Shown here piece after piece: positions 24,792-33,880 of a stretch of 41,147 nt of DNA. Source of the DNA: Lachnospiraceae bacterium. Its GTDB lineage: Bacteria > Bacillota > Clostridia > Lachnospirales > Lachnospiraceae. Within the stretch, counting starts at the first letter, position 1. Every line of letters begins with the position of its first letter. Made by a program: the position numbers and the translations under genes. The stretch is taken from NCBI GenBank assembly GCA_017539565.1, contig JAFYCS010000029.1, positions 1 to 41,147 of the forward strand, written 5' to 3'. The notes under the pieces are model-generated. The model searched no databases, had not been told where the DNA came from, and saw only the letters and a program-made list of their open reading frames with translations.

Positions 24792-26524
24792 GTGAAGAGA
24801 AGAAAGCTACAGGAGTAAACAGGACTATCACTTTGGTAGTTTTTCCCCTGCTGCTTTTTTTATTTGCGCTGATAGGCGCAGGGCAGGGGACGGATCTTTC
24901 CGATACCATGTACAGTGCCTGTAATTACGCATTTTTTGACAGTGATGTCAGCAGCTGGCATTTTGCAACCTTCCTTGCAAATCTTCTGGGACGCGGCTTT
25001 TATCTGATATGCGGCGGCAGGCTTATAGGGCTCAAGCTGCTTTGCAGCCTTGTTCCGGCGGGAACGGCCATACTGGTTTATTTCAGGCTTAAGGAGCGCG
25101 TACATCCTTATCTTTTATTTCCGGCACTGCTCATTACCCTGGGACTCAACTGGAGTCCTTCCGTGATATTATATCAGCATTTAAGTTATCTGGGGCTTAC
25201 AGCCGGGGCACTGATCCTTTTTTATGCCATGGGCAAAAAGGACAGGCGCTTTATGGCGCTGGCAGGCCTGGTGCTGGGCCTGGGACTGGGAGTGAGGATA
25301 TCGAATCTTACCCATTGCGCCCTGATAATATATGTGATATGGGATGACCTGCGGGCTAAGCAGGCAAAGAGACTGGCGGCAGACATACTCTGCTGTGTGG
25401 GCGGATATATGGCCGGGGCGGTCCTTGTTTTTCTGCTTATGCTGATCAGCGGTGGCACGGATGGCATAATGCGCATGACCTCCTGGATAGCCGGTCTTCT
25501 GGGCGGCAGCAGCGGTGAAGGCGGCTATACCCTTAAGGATATGATCTTCACCACAGCCGATAATTATCTCGGGAATCTTCTGTTTGCACTGATACCCGCT
25601 GCCGGTGTGGCAGCAGGCAGTATAATGTTTAAGCTGATAAAGCCCGGGATGAAGATAGCTGCACAGTTTGTCTACAGCGGAGGGATCGGTCTTATATTCT
25701 TTTACTATTACCGTAACGGGGTATATGATTTTAAGTATCATAATGTGGGCGCCATCTTCCGTATATCGGTGGTGATACTGATATTGCTGATGGTTCTTGA
25801 TGTATGGGTATTATTCGATAAAAAGTTTTCTTCGAAGGAAAGGGGACTTGCCCTTCTTGCATTGATAACCCAGTTGATCACTCCCCTTGGCAGCAATAAT
25901 CATCTTTATTCCTGCATTAACTGTATGTATCTGTTGCTGCCGGTGGGAGTACATCTTTTTGCGGGGATTATCCGGCTGCGCAGCAGGGAAAGGTGCTGGC
26001 ATTATCCGCTGCTTTTTATGGGAGTTTCGCTGACGCTGCTTTTGCTGGTGCAGAGTGCGCTCTTCCATGTTAATTTTGCATTTAAGGACGGCACGGACGG
26101 GACCTGGCGTGAATACAGGATAGGCAGGGAAGGCCCCGTTATGCTGCAGGGTATGTGTACATCTTATGAGAGGTTCACATCCATAAAAAATGTATGCGAT
26201 ATGATAACGCTCAACTATCCAAAGGGAGAGCCCATGCTCACATACGGGGATATACCGGGACTGCATTATATAATGAATATGCCCCCGGCAGTATCTACTG
26301 CCTGGCCGGATCTGGAGAGCTATCCGGCAGAGCAGTATAAGGAAGAACTGGAAAAGATAGAAGGATACCCCATCTGCGTGATCACAGAGGAAGCGGATGA
26401 TCTGTCTATGGGCGAAAGAGATATGCAGGATAAAAAACTTTCATATTTATTCGCATTCCTATATAATAACGGATATGAAAAGATATATGACCAAAAAGGT
26501 TTTGTGATATACGAAAGGAAATGA
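24788..26524 (+). CDS. Polytopic membrane protein, GT-C glycosyltransferase-like
   Basis: The 578-aa protein has about 11-12 membrane helices in the first 430 residues and a soluble C-terminal part of some 130 residues. After the first helix an acidic loop (GQGTDLSDTMYS) occupies the place of the catalytic Asp loop in GT-C transferases. The call is structural; I do not recognise a named family. The start is TTG at 24788, overlapping the previous stop (TTGA), with AAGGAG about 11 bases before. GT-C enzymes use polyprenyl-phosphate sugars on the outer face, which fits the GtrB-like and GtrA partners in this operon. A Wzy-type polymerase is the other option. Confidence 0.7.
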   Translation: MSEEKKATGVNRTITLVVFPLLLFLFALIGAGQGTDLSDTMYSACNYAFFDSDVSSWHFATFLANLLGRGFYLICGGRLIGLKLLCSLVPAGTAILVYFRLKERVHPYLLFPALLITLGLNWSPSVILYQHLSYLGLTAGALILFYAMGKKDRRFMALAGLVLGLGLGVRISNLTHCALIIYVIWDDLRAKQAKRLAADILCCVGGYMAGAVLVFLLMLISGGTDGIMRMTSWIAGLLGGSSGEGGYTLKDMIFTTADNYLGNLLFALIPAAGVAAGSIMFKLIKPGMKIAAQFVYSGGIGLIFFYYYRNGVYDFKYHNVGAIFRISVVILILLMVLDVWVLFDKKFSSKERGLALLALITQLITPLGSNNHLYSCINCMYLLLPVGVHLFAGIIRLRSRERCWHYPLLFMGVSLTLLLLVQSALFHVNFAFKDGTDGTWREYRIGREGPVMLQGMCTSYERFTSIKNVCDMITLNYPKGEPMLTYGDIPGLHYIMNMPPAVSTAWPDLESYPAEQYKEELEKIEGYPICVITEEADDLSMGERDMQDKKLSYLFAFLYNNGYEKIYDQKGFVIYERK

Positions 26525-26526
26525 CT

Positions 26527-27657
26527 ATGAAGATCAATTTTAACGTACCGCCCCATACGGGGAAAGAACTGGATTATATAAAGGAGTGTATAGCAGCGGA
26601 AAAGATCTGCGGCGACGGTGCATATACAAAGAAGTGCAACGCCTGGATAGAAGAAAAGACCGGTGTAAGCGCAGCTCTGCTCACCACATCCTGCACACAT
26701 GCCACGGAAATGGCAGCGCTCCTTCTTGATATAAAGGAAGGTGATGAGGTGATAATGCCTTCCTATACCTTTGTATCAACTGCGGACGCATTTGTGCTGC
26801 GCGGGGCAAAGGCGGTATTTGTGGATATAAGACCCGATACCATGAACATCGATGAAAAACTTATAGAAGAAGCAGTTACGGAGAAGACGAAGGCCATAGT
26901 TCCCGTTCATTATGCAGGTGTATCCTGTGAAATGGACACCATCATGGATATCGCAAAGAGGCATTCACTCTTTGTGGTCGAGGATGCGGCACAGGGTGTG
27001 ATGGCATCTTATAAGGGAAAAGCCCTGGGAAGCATAGGAGATATGGGCTGCTATTCCTTCCATGAGACAAAGAATTACAGCATGGGAGAGGGCGGCGCGC
27101 TGCTCCTTCGTGATGACAGATATACCGATATGGCAGAGATAATCAGGGAAAAAGGCACCGACAGGAGCAGATACTACCGCGGGCAGGTCGATAAGTACAC
27201 CTGGCAGGAAGCCGGATCCTCCTATCTTCCCAGTGATATGAACGCCGCTTATCTTTATGCGCAGCTTGAGATGGCGGATGAGATAAACAACGCCAGATTA
27301 AAGATCTGGGATACCTATTATAAGGAGCTTAAGCCCCTTGCCGATGCCGGCAGGATAGAGCTTCCCGTTATTCCTGAGGGCTGTGTTCACAATGCCCATA
27401 TGTTCTACGTAAAGACAGCGGATCTTTCGGAACGTACGGCTCTTAAGGCCCATCTGGCAGATAAGGGTATCCTTGCGGTTTCACATTATGTGCCCCTGCA
27501 TTCATCACCTGCAGGAAAGAAGTACGGACGTTTTGCCGGCGAGGATAAGTACACCACAAAAGAAAGCGACAGGCTGCTTCGCCTGCCCATGTACTTTGGC
27601 CTTACCGAAGATGAGAATATGTACATCATCGACAGCGTAAAGGAGTTTTACGCATAA
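26527..27657 (+). CDS. WecE/RffA-like sugar aminotransferase
   Basis: The 376-aa PLP enzyme is of the DegT/DnrJ/EryC1 family. The PPHTGKE start, GDGAYTKKC, LLTTSCTHATEMAALLLDI, MPSYTFVSTADAFVLRGA and DIRPDTMNIDE match E. coli WecE/RffA closely as I recall it. The PLP lysine is Lys 182 in SFHETKN. WecE makes dTDP-4-amino-4,6-dideoxygalactose from dTDP-4-keto-6-deoxyglucose; the needed rmlA/rmlB are not in the window. ATG 26527 is preferred to ATG 26521 because AAAGGA lies seven bases before it. A GNAT gene two genes on could acetylate the amino group, as WecD does. Confidence 0.9.
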   Translation: MKINFNVPPHTGKELDYIKECIAAEKICGDGAYTKKCNAWIEEKTGVSAALLTTSCTHATEMAALLLDIKEGDEVIMPSYTFVSTADAFVLRGAKAVFVDIRPDTMNIDEKLIEEAVTEKTKAIVPVHYAGVSCEMDTIMDIAKRHSLFVVEDAAQGVMASYKGKALGSIGDMGCYSFHETKNYSMGEGGALLLRDDRYTDMAEIIREKGTDRSRYYRGQVDKYTWQEAGSSYLPSDMNAAYLYAQLEMADEINNARLKIWDTYYKELKPLADAGRIELPVIPEGCVHNAHMFYVKTADLSERTALKAHLADKGILAVSHYVPLHSSPAGKKYGRFAGEDKYTTKESDRLLRLPMYFGLTEDENMYIIDSVKEFYA

Positions 27658-27660
27658 GAT

Positions 27661-29400
27661 ATGTGGACGGATGAGGAAAACGGGTACATAGAGCCCGGGC
27701 AGCCTCTTGATGAAGAGCCCGGAGGGGAAGCGGATAAGCCTGCAGAAGATAAGGCAAAGAAGAGGCTTATCAGTATAGCTGTCCCTGTGATACTGACACT
27801 TGTTTTCTTCATAATCCCTCTTTTTTGGGGAACCCCGGTATATGCCCTTAATGATGACATTCAGATAAGGGATATACTTTCAGGTGCCTACAGCGGCAGC
27901 CCCGATCTGCATACCGTTTATATGGGAGCTGTTCTTTCAGGGATCCTTGCGCTGCTGTATACGGTCATTCCTTTTATTCCCTGGTATGGATTGTTTTTAT
28001 GTGCTGCTCCGGCAGCAGTCTTTTTTATAGTCTGTCTGGTGATCATGCGCAGTGATAAAGCTTTGCTCATCAGATCCCTGCTTATCACGATGATGAGCGG
28101 TCTGTGTCTCTGGTTCTTATATCCGGCATATATAATGCCTCATTATACGCTGGTGGCGGCGATGTTCGCCGCAGCTGCGCTGTTTCTTATGATGAACAGA
28201 CAGTATATGGGCGGCGTCATAATGCTGCTTATATGCCAGCAGGTCAGGCAGCAGGTCTTTCTGATGATACTTCCTTTTGCGGCAGCGGTGCTGCTCCTTT
28301 GTTTTATCGAAGATAAGGATAAACACCGGGAGCTTAAGAAACCGCTGCTCATTTTTGCGGGTACCCTTGCCTGCCTGCTTGTATTTAACCTGATCGCATA
28401 TGCAGGCAGCAGCTGGCAGGATTATCTTAAGCTCAATGATGCACGTACACAGCTTTATGATTATACGGGGGTATGGACGAGCAGCGCTGCTGCAGACCAC
28501 TATGCGGGATACGGTGTGAGCGGAGAGGAGCTTGAGTTTTACCGTCAGTATGATCTGCTTCCCATTGAAGGAGCCGGTACCGGGACTTTGTACGGTATGG
28601 CTGCTTACCGTGAAGAGGGCAGACATCTGCAAGGCATGGAGCATCTTAAGGCGGTAGTATACGATCTGGCAGCTCTGTTTCTTCATGACAGGGGAAAGGC
28701 ACAGGTGTATGCCTGGGGGCTGCTGCTGTTATATGTCCAGGCGGTTATCGTGGCGCTGCACAGGGGAAAGGGCTGGGGAGTCCTTTTCGGGGCAGGCTGT
28801 TTTCTCATGCACATTATGATATACGCTTATCTCCTGTGGAGGGGGCGTGTTCCGGACAGGGTGACCGTATCTCTTTGCATGGCACAGTGCTTTATGCTGG
28901 GAGGAATGGTAGTCAGATATTCCGATGAAATAAGGAGGATATACTGGCTGATACAGGCTGCCATATTGACCATCGTGCTCTCACAGGTCCTTAATGCGGC
29001 GGAGAACATACGTAATACATACAATGAACAAATAGCTGTAAATAATGAGGATGATGTGTTATACTCTTATATGGCGCAAAATGCCGGCAGGCTGTATGTA
29101 CTGGAAACTTATGCGACTGTATATCATACGGCTTATGTTACGGATACGGACCGCGCGGGTAATACGGTGATTATGGGCGGCTGGCAGTATCTGAGTCCCC
29201 TGCAGGATAAGAAGCTTAAGGCATATGCATATGACAGCCGTTTTGAGCTGTTTTCAAAGGGCGGAGCGGAGCTTGTGTTCAGAACAGGAGACGGTCTGTC
29301 TGCCGGTGATATGGACAGCTATCTTAACAGAATATACGGCACCGGTCTCAGGCTTGTAAAAGAGCTCCCCGGTAATTTTGAGATATATGTAGTGGAATGA
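27661..29400 (+). CDS. Second polytopic GT-C-like membrane protein
   Basis: The 579-aa protein has an acidic, Pro-rich cytoplasmic N-terminus (residues 1-36), then about 11 membrane helices and a soluble tail of about 110 residues. The first outer loop after helix 1 has YALNDDIQIRDIL, an acidic motif in the GT-C catalytic position. It is the same overall design as the gene at 24788 but not obviously its duplicate. AAGGAG lies about 13 bases upstream inside the aminotransferase end; the start follows the previous stop by three bases. It is probably a lipid-carried-sugar transferase; polymerase or other functions are possible. Confidence 0.68.
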   Translation: MWTDEENGYIEPGQPLDEEPGGEADKPAEDKAKKRLISIAVPVILTLVFFIIPLFWGTPVYALNDDIQIRDILSGAYSGSPDLHTVYMGAVLSGILALLYTVIPFIPWYGLFLCAAPAAVFFIVCLVIMRSDKALLIRSLLITMMSGLCLWFLYPAYIMPHYTLVAAMFAAAALFLMMNRQYMGGVIMLLICQQVRQQVFLMILPFAAAVLLLCFIEDKDKHRELKKPLLIFAGTLACLLVFNLIAYAGSSWQDYLKLNDARTQLYDYTGVWTSSAAADHYAGYGVSGEELEFYRQYDLLPIEGAGTGTLYGMAAYREEGRHLQGMEHLKAVVYDLAALFLHDRGKAQVYAWGLLLLYVQAVIVALHRGKGWGVLFGAGCFLMHIMIYAYLLWRGRVPDRVTVSLCMAQCFMLGGMVVRYSDEIRRIYWLIQAAILTIVLSQVLNAAENIRNTYNEQIAVNNEDDVLYSYMAQNAGRLYVLETYATVYHTAYVTDTDRAGNTVIMGGWQYLSPLQDKKLKAYAYDSRFELFSKGGAELVFRTGDGLSAGDMDSYLNRIYGTGLRLVKELPGNFEIYVVE

Positions 29401-29915
29401 TGGACAGATTGGAAAGCGAAAGAATATTATTACGCCCCATAACTGCGGATGATACCGCAGATATATTGCGTTGGCGTAATGCTCCCCATGTGATGGAGCA
29501 TTTTATCATACGTACGCCTCTTACGGAACAGCAGCACCTGAATTGGCTTAAAGAGCAGGTGGGTAAGGGATACGTTGAGCAGTTTATCATAGTCGTCAGG
29601 GAAAGCGGCAGGGCCATAGGCAGCCAGTATTTCCATCATATAGACAGGGAAAAAAAGACTGCGGAATTCGGTATATTCATAGGAGAGCCGGATGCTCTCG
29701 GAAAGGGCTACGGTCCCGAGGTACTGGATCTTGCATTAAGGCATGCCCGTGAAAAAATGGGGCTTAAAACTGTTACACTGAGGGTCATAGCAGATAATGA
29801 GGTTGCCTGCAAGCTGTACAGCGGCAGAGGGTTTAAGCTCATACCGGAAAGTACACAGACCAGGGAATATAACGGCAGGGAAGAAAAGATATATCATATG
29901 GAGCTGGTATTTTAG
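29397..29915 (+). CDS. GNAT N-acetyltransferase, RimJ/RimL type
   Basis: The 172-aa protein is a single GNAT domain: RLESERILLRPITADDTADILRWRN at the front, then AEFGIFIG, the acetyl-CoA loop LGKGYGPEVLDLAL and TLRVIADNEVACKLYSGRGF at the end. This layout is common among enzymes that acetylate an amino sugar bound to a nucleotide (PseH and WecD do this in other folds of the superfamily). The aminotransferase gene nearby makes such a substrate, which supports that role. It starts in the stop of the previous gene (ATGA); an ATG three bases on is equally possible. Confidence 0.83.
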   Translation: MMDRLESERILLRPITADDTADILRWRNAPHVMEHFIIRTPLTEQQHLNWLKEQVGKGYVEQFIIVVRESGRAIGSQYFHHIDREKKTAEFGIFIGEPDALGKGYGPEVLDLALRHAREKMGLKTVTLRVIADNEVACKLYSGRGFKLIPESTQTREYNGREEKIYHMELVF

Positions 29916-30854
29916 ATGCAGTTGATAAGTTTCGTGATCCCCTGCTACCGTTCGGAAAAGACCATAGAAGCGGTAGTGGCGGAGATAAGGGAAAAAATGA
30001 ATACACTTCCCGAATACGAATGGGAACTGGTGCTGGTAAATGACTGCTCTCCCGACGGGACGCTTCAGGTGATAAAGCATATCGCCGAAGAGGATAAGAG
30101 AGTTACCGTTATCGACTTTGCAAGGAACTTCGGGCAGCATTCTGCTCTGATGGCCGGTCTACGGCAGACCAAGGGCGATATCGTCATATGTCTGGATGAT
30201 GACGGACAGACACCTGCTGATCAGGCAGACCGTCTTCTTGATGCCTTAAAAGCCGGGGCAGATGTGGCTTACGCCAGATATCAGCATAAAAGGCATTCGG
30301 GCTTCAGGAATTTCGGATCCCATGTAAACGAGCTGATGGCGCGTTTCATGCTGGGTAAGCCCAAAACCCTGCAGGTCTCCAGTTATTTTGCGGCTAAACG
30401 TTATATAATTAACGATATGATACGGTATGAGAACAGCTATCCTTATGTGATAGGTCTGGTACTGCGTTCCACAAATAATATAGTCAATGTTGATGTAGAC
30501 CACCGTGCCCGTGAGATAGGAAGCTCCGGTTATACTTTAAAAAAGCTGCTGGATCTTTGGATGAACGGGTTTACTTCTTTTTCCGTAAAACCCCTGCGTA
30601 TCGCTACGGTGATGGGGGTGATCGCGGCTATCGTGGGATTCATATACGGAATAGTTATCATAATCCAGCATTTTATACTGCCGGACCGTGTACAGGGCTT
30701 CGCATCCCTTGCAGCAATACTTGTATTTTTCGGCGGTATGATGATGATAATGCTGGGGCTTCTCGGGGAATATGTGGGACGTATCTATATAAGCCTTAAC
30801 AATTCACCGCAGTATGTTATCAAGGAAATCTATAATAAGGAGAATGAAAAATGA
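29916..30854 (+). CDS. GtrB/ArnC-like polyprenyl-phosphate glycosyltransferase
   Basis: The 312-aa GT2 enzyme has an N-terminal GT-A domain (FVIPCYRSEKTIE, VNDCSPDGT, then CLDDDGQTP as the metal-binding acidic motif) and two C-terminal membrane helices (about 228-250 and 265-292). The tail YVGRIYISLNNSPQYVIKE is typical of GtrB, ArnC and related enzymes that move a sugar from a nucleotide to undecaprenyl phosphate on the inner membrane face. With the GtrA domain in the same operon, it supplies the lipid-linked sugar to be flipped. It starts on the base after the previous stop. Confidence 0.9.
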   Translation: MQLISFVIPCYRSEKTIEAVVAEIREKMNTLPEYEWELVLVNDCSPDGTLQVIKHIAEEDKRVTVIDFARNFGQHSALMAGLRQTKGDIVICLDDDGQTPADQADRLLDALKAGADVAYARYQHKRHSGFRNFGSHVNELMARFMLGKPKTLQVSSYFAAKRYIINDMIRYENSYPYVIGLVLRSTNNIVNVDVDHRAREIGSSGYTLKKLLDLWMNGFTSFSVKPLRIATVMGVIAAIVGFIYGIVIIIQHFILPDRVQGFASLAAILVFFGGMMMIMLGLLGEYVGRIYISLNNSPQYVIKEIYNKENEK

Positions 30855-31564
30855 GCCTGACTAAAGAGAATCTGGTACTTTCGGTTATCATCCCCTGTTA
30901 TGACGAGGTGGATACGATAGAGGTTGTACTGGATAAAGTACGCGCCTGCGGTCTTAAGACAGAGATCATAGTGGTGGATGACGGCTCTACCGACGGCACC
31001 AGGGATCTGCTCAGGAATGAGCTTAAGAGCAAGATCGATATCCTTCTTTTCCATAAGCAGAATATGGGTAAAGGTGCCGCTCTGCGCCATGGATTCCAGG
31101 CGGCTACCGGAGATCTTGTGATCGTTCAGGATGCTGATCTTGAATATGATCCCAATGAATTTAACAGGCTTATCGAGCCCTTCATATCCGGCAACGCCGA
31201 TGCGGATGTGGTATACGGTTCCAGATACCTGCGCGGTAATAAGTTCCGTGTTGACGGCTTTTATCATGAGTTCGGAAACAAATTCCTTACCATGGTATCA
31301 AATATATGCTCGGACCTGTCCCTTACGGATATGGAAACCTGCTATAAGATGTTTAAGCGCGAAGTCATACAGTCCATAAAGCTTCGTGAGAACCGTTTCG
31401 GTTTCGAGCCCGAGGTTACGGCAAAGATAGCAAAGAAAAAATGCAGGATATATGAGATACCCATTTCTTATCATCCCCGTACATTCGAGCAGGGTAAGAA
31501 GATAGGCTGGAAGGATGCTTTCAGGGCCATATACTGCATAATAAGATATAATTTTTTCAGTTGA
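30851..31564 (+). CDS. GT2 family glycosyltransferase, DPM1-like
   Basis: The 237-aa GT-A enzyme has VIIPCYDEVDTIE, VDDGSTDGTRDLL, and QDADLEYDP as the acidic donor motif, then GSRYLRG and EPEVTAKIAKKKCRIYEIPISYHPR. This is the short dolichol-phosphate-mannose-synthase type without membrane helices. It may load a second sugar onto undecaprenyl phosphate or act as an ordinary transferase. It overlaps the preceding gene by ATGA. With two lipid-phosphate transferase candidates and two GT-C candidates, the operon may provide two donor-transferase pairs. Confidence 0.88.
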   Translation: MSLTKENLVLSVIIPCYDEVDTIEVVLDKVRACGLKTEIIVVDDGSTDGTRDLLRNELKSKIDILLFHKQNMGKGAALRHGFQAATGDLVIVQDADLEYDPNEFNRLIEPFISGNADADVVYGSRYLRGNKFRVDGFYHEFGNKFLTMVSNICSDLSLTDMETCYKMFKREVIQSIKLRENRFGFEPEVTAKIAKKKCRIYEIPISYHPRTFEQGKKIGWKDAFRAIYCIIRYNFFS

Positions 31565-31580
31565 TACAGGAGATACAGAA

Positions 31581-32900
31581 ATGACTTTATACGAAAAACT
31601 TGTAAGCGGAGAAGAAAAGCTTTCACTTGTGGGGCTTGGTTATGTGGGGATGCCCATAGCCGTAGCCTTTGCAAAGAAGATAAAGGTAATAGGTTTTGAC
31701 CTTAATGCGGAGAAGATAGCTCTGTACAAGGGCGGCACGGATCCCACAAAAGAAGTGGGGGATGAGGTTATAAAAAACACTGCGGTCGACTTTACCGCAG
31801 ACGAGAACCGTCTTAAAGAAGCGCGTTTCCATATAGTTGCTGTGCCCACTCCGGTAAATGCAGATCATACACCTGACCTTACTCCCGTGGAAGGTGCCAG
31901 CCGTATACTGGGACGTAACCTGACAAAGGGCAGCGTAGTGGTATTTGAGTCTACGGTCTACCCCGGAGTTACCGAGGATATCTGCGTACCGATCCTGGAA
32001 AAGGAATCGGGACTTAAGTGCGGAGTTGATTTTAAGATAGGTTATTCTCCGGAACGTATCAATCCCGGGGATAAAGTGCACAGACTGGAGACCATCACCA
32101 AGATAGTATCCGGTATGGACGAAGAAACTCTGGATACCGTGGCCAAGGTATATGAGCTGGTAGTCGATGCCGGGGTATACCGCGCAGAGTCAATAAAGGT
32201 GGCAGAGGCTGCCAAGGTGATAGAGAACAGTCAGAGAGATATAAACATAGCGTTTATGAATGAGCTGTCCATGATCTTCCACCGTATGGGGATCGATACA
32301 AGGGCGGTGCTTGAGGCTGCAGGGACCAAGTGGAATTTCCTTAAGTTCTATCCCGGCCTTGTGGGCGGACACTGCATAGGTGTGGATCCTTATTATCTTA
32401 CTTATAAGGCGGAGGAGCTGGGATATCATTCACAGATAATACTTTCCGGCCGCAGGATAAATGACGATATGGGCCGTTATGTTGCAGAGAGCCTGGTTAA
32501 GGATCTGATCAGGGCAGACATAGCAGTCAAGAATGCAAGGGTGGCTATACTGGGCTTTACCTTTAAGGAGAACTGTCCCGATACCAGGAATACCAAGGTT
32601 ATTGATATAGTAAACGAACTTAACGAATACGGAATCACCCCCATGGTAGTCGATCCCGCAGCGGATGCAGCGGAAGCAAAGCGTCTGTACGGCATCAGTT
32701 TTAAACAGATGGATGATGTGAAGGATATGGATGCGGTGATAATAGCAGTTGCACATAGTGAATTTGACAGGCTGGGTGCGGATGAAATAGATTCATTCTT
32801 TGCTGCAGGCAACAGGAAGAAGGTACTGATGGATCTGAAGGGTATCTTAAAACGCAGCGATTATGAAGGCAGAGAAGATTACTTATACTGGAGATTATGA
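31581..32900 (+). CDS. UDP-HexNAc 6-dehydrogenase (TviB/WbpA type)
   Basis: The 439-aa nucleotide sugar dehydrogenase has NAD-binding GLGYVGMPIAVAFA, VPTPVN, ESTVYPGVTED, SPERINPGD and the catalytic Cys 265 in GGHCIGVDPYYL. The SPERINPGD and GGHCIGVDPYYL wording is typical of the branch that oxidises UDP-GlcNAc or UDP-GalNAc to the uronic acid, as in Vi antigen TviB and Pseudomonas WbpA. The next gene is a TviC-type epimerase, so the pair probably makes UDP-GalNAcA. AGGAG lies about nine bases upstream. Confidence 0.9.
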   Translation: MTLYEKLVSGEEKLSLVGLGYVGMPIAVAFAKKIKVIGFDLNAEKIALYKGGTDPTKEVGDEVIKNTAVDFTADENRLKEARFHIVAVPTPVNADHTPDLTPVEGASRILGRNLTKGSVVVFESTVYPGVTEDICVPILEKESGLKCGVDFKIGYSPERINPGDKVHRLETITKIVSGMDEETLDTVAKVYELVVDAGVYRAESIKVAEAAKVIENSQRDINIAFMNELSMIFHRMGIDTRAVLEAAGTKWNFLKFYPGLVGGHCIGVDPYYLTYKAEELGYHSQIILSGRRINDDMGRYVAESLVKDLIRADIAVKNARVAILGFTFKENCPDTRNTKVIDIVNELNEYGITPMVVDPAADAAEAKRLYGISFKQMDDVKDMDAVIIAVAHSEFDRLGADEIDSFFAAGNRKKVLMDLKGILKRSDYEGREDYLYWRL

Positions 32901-33880
32901 TAATGGGATATAAAGATCTATCATTTCCGGAGGGGAGCAGATTCCTGGTTACGGGAGGAGCGGGCTTTATCGGTTCAAATCTGTGTGAAGCCATACTGGA
33001 TCTGGGAATGGAAGTACGCTGTCTGGACGATCTGTCCACAGGTAAGCAGGCCAATGTGGACTTCTTAAAAGACAGAAAAGGATATGAATTTGTCAAGGGT
33101 GATATAAAAGATCTTGATACCTGTATGAAGGCATGCGAAGGCATTGACTATGTGCTTAATCAGGCGGCATGGGGAAGCGTGCCGCGAAGCATAGAGATGC
33201 CTCTTTTTTACGAGGAAAACAATATAAGGGGAACCCTTAATATGATGGAGGCTGCAAGACAGAACGGGGTTAAACGTTTTGTTTATGCATCTTCTTCATC
33301 AGTCTACGGTGATCATCCGGTACTGCCAAAGGTCGAGGGGCAGGAGGGAAATCTCTTATCGCCTTATGCGCTTACCAAACGTGCCTGTGAAGAGTACGGC
33401 AAGCTGTATTACAGACTGTATGGTCTGAACACCTATGGTCTGCGGTATTTTAATGTATTCGGACGCAGGCAGGATCCCGACGGAGCATATGCGGCTGTGA
33501 TCCCCCGCTTTATACGGCAGCTCCTCCACGGGGAAGTGCCTACGATAAACGGTGACGGAAAACAGTCCAGGGATTTTACTTATGTAGATAATGTTATAGA
33601 GGCTAACCTTAAGGCCTGCCTTGCAGGCGATGAGGCTGCGGGACAGGCATACAACATAGCATACGGCGGAAGGGAATACCTGATAGATATATATGATGCC
33701 CTGTGCGAAGCCTTAGGAGTTTCGGTGAAACCCAATTTCGGTCCGGACAGGCCCGGTGATATCAAGCATTCCAACGCTGATATATCAAAGGCTAAAAGAC
33801 TGCTTAATTATGATCCGGAATATGATTTTGCAAAAGGTATCAAACTGGCTATCGAGTGGTATAAGGAGAACCTTAAATGA
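32897..33880 (+). CDS. UDP-HexNAc(A) 4-epimerase (TviC/WbpP type)
   Basis: The 327-aa extended SDR epimerase has VTGGAGFIGSNL, VLNQAAWGSVPRSIE, YASSSSVYGD, the YxxxK pair (SPYALTKRACE), NVFGRRQDPDGAYAAVIPRF and DFTYVDNVI. NQAA.GSVPRS and FGRRQDP.GAYAAVIP are the mark of TviC/WbpP epimerases, which accept N-acetylated and uronic acid forms. Together with the preceding dehydrogenase it reproduces the Vi antigen sugar pathway from UDP-GlcNAc to UDP-GalNAcA. It begins in the previous stop codon (ATGA). Confidence 0.92.
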   Translation: MIMGYKDLSFPEGSRFLVTGGAGFIGSNLCEAILDLGMEVRCLDDLSTGKQANVDFLKDRKGYEFVKGDIKDLDTCMKACEGIDYVLNQAAWGSVPRSIEMPLFYEENNIRGTLNMMEAARQNGVKRFVYASSSSVYGDHPVLPKVEGQEGNLLSPYALTKRACEEYGKLYYRLYGLNTYGLRYFNVFGRRQDPDGAYAAVIPRFIRQLLHGEVPTINGDGKQSRDFTYVDNVIEANLKACLAGDEAAGQAYNIAYGGREYLIDIYDALCEALGVSVKPNFGPDRPGDIKHSNADISKAKRLLNYDPEYDFAKGIKLAIEWYKENLK

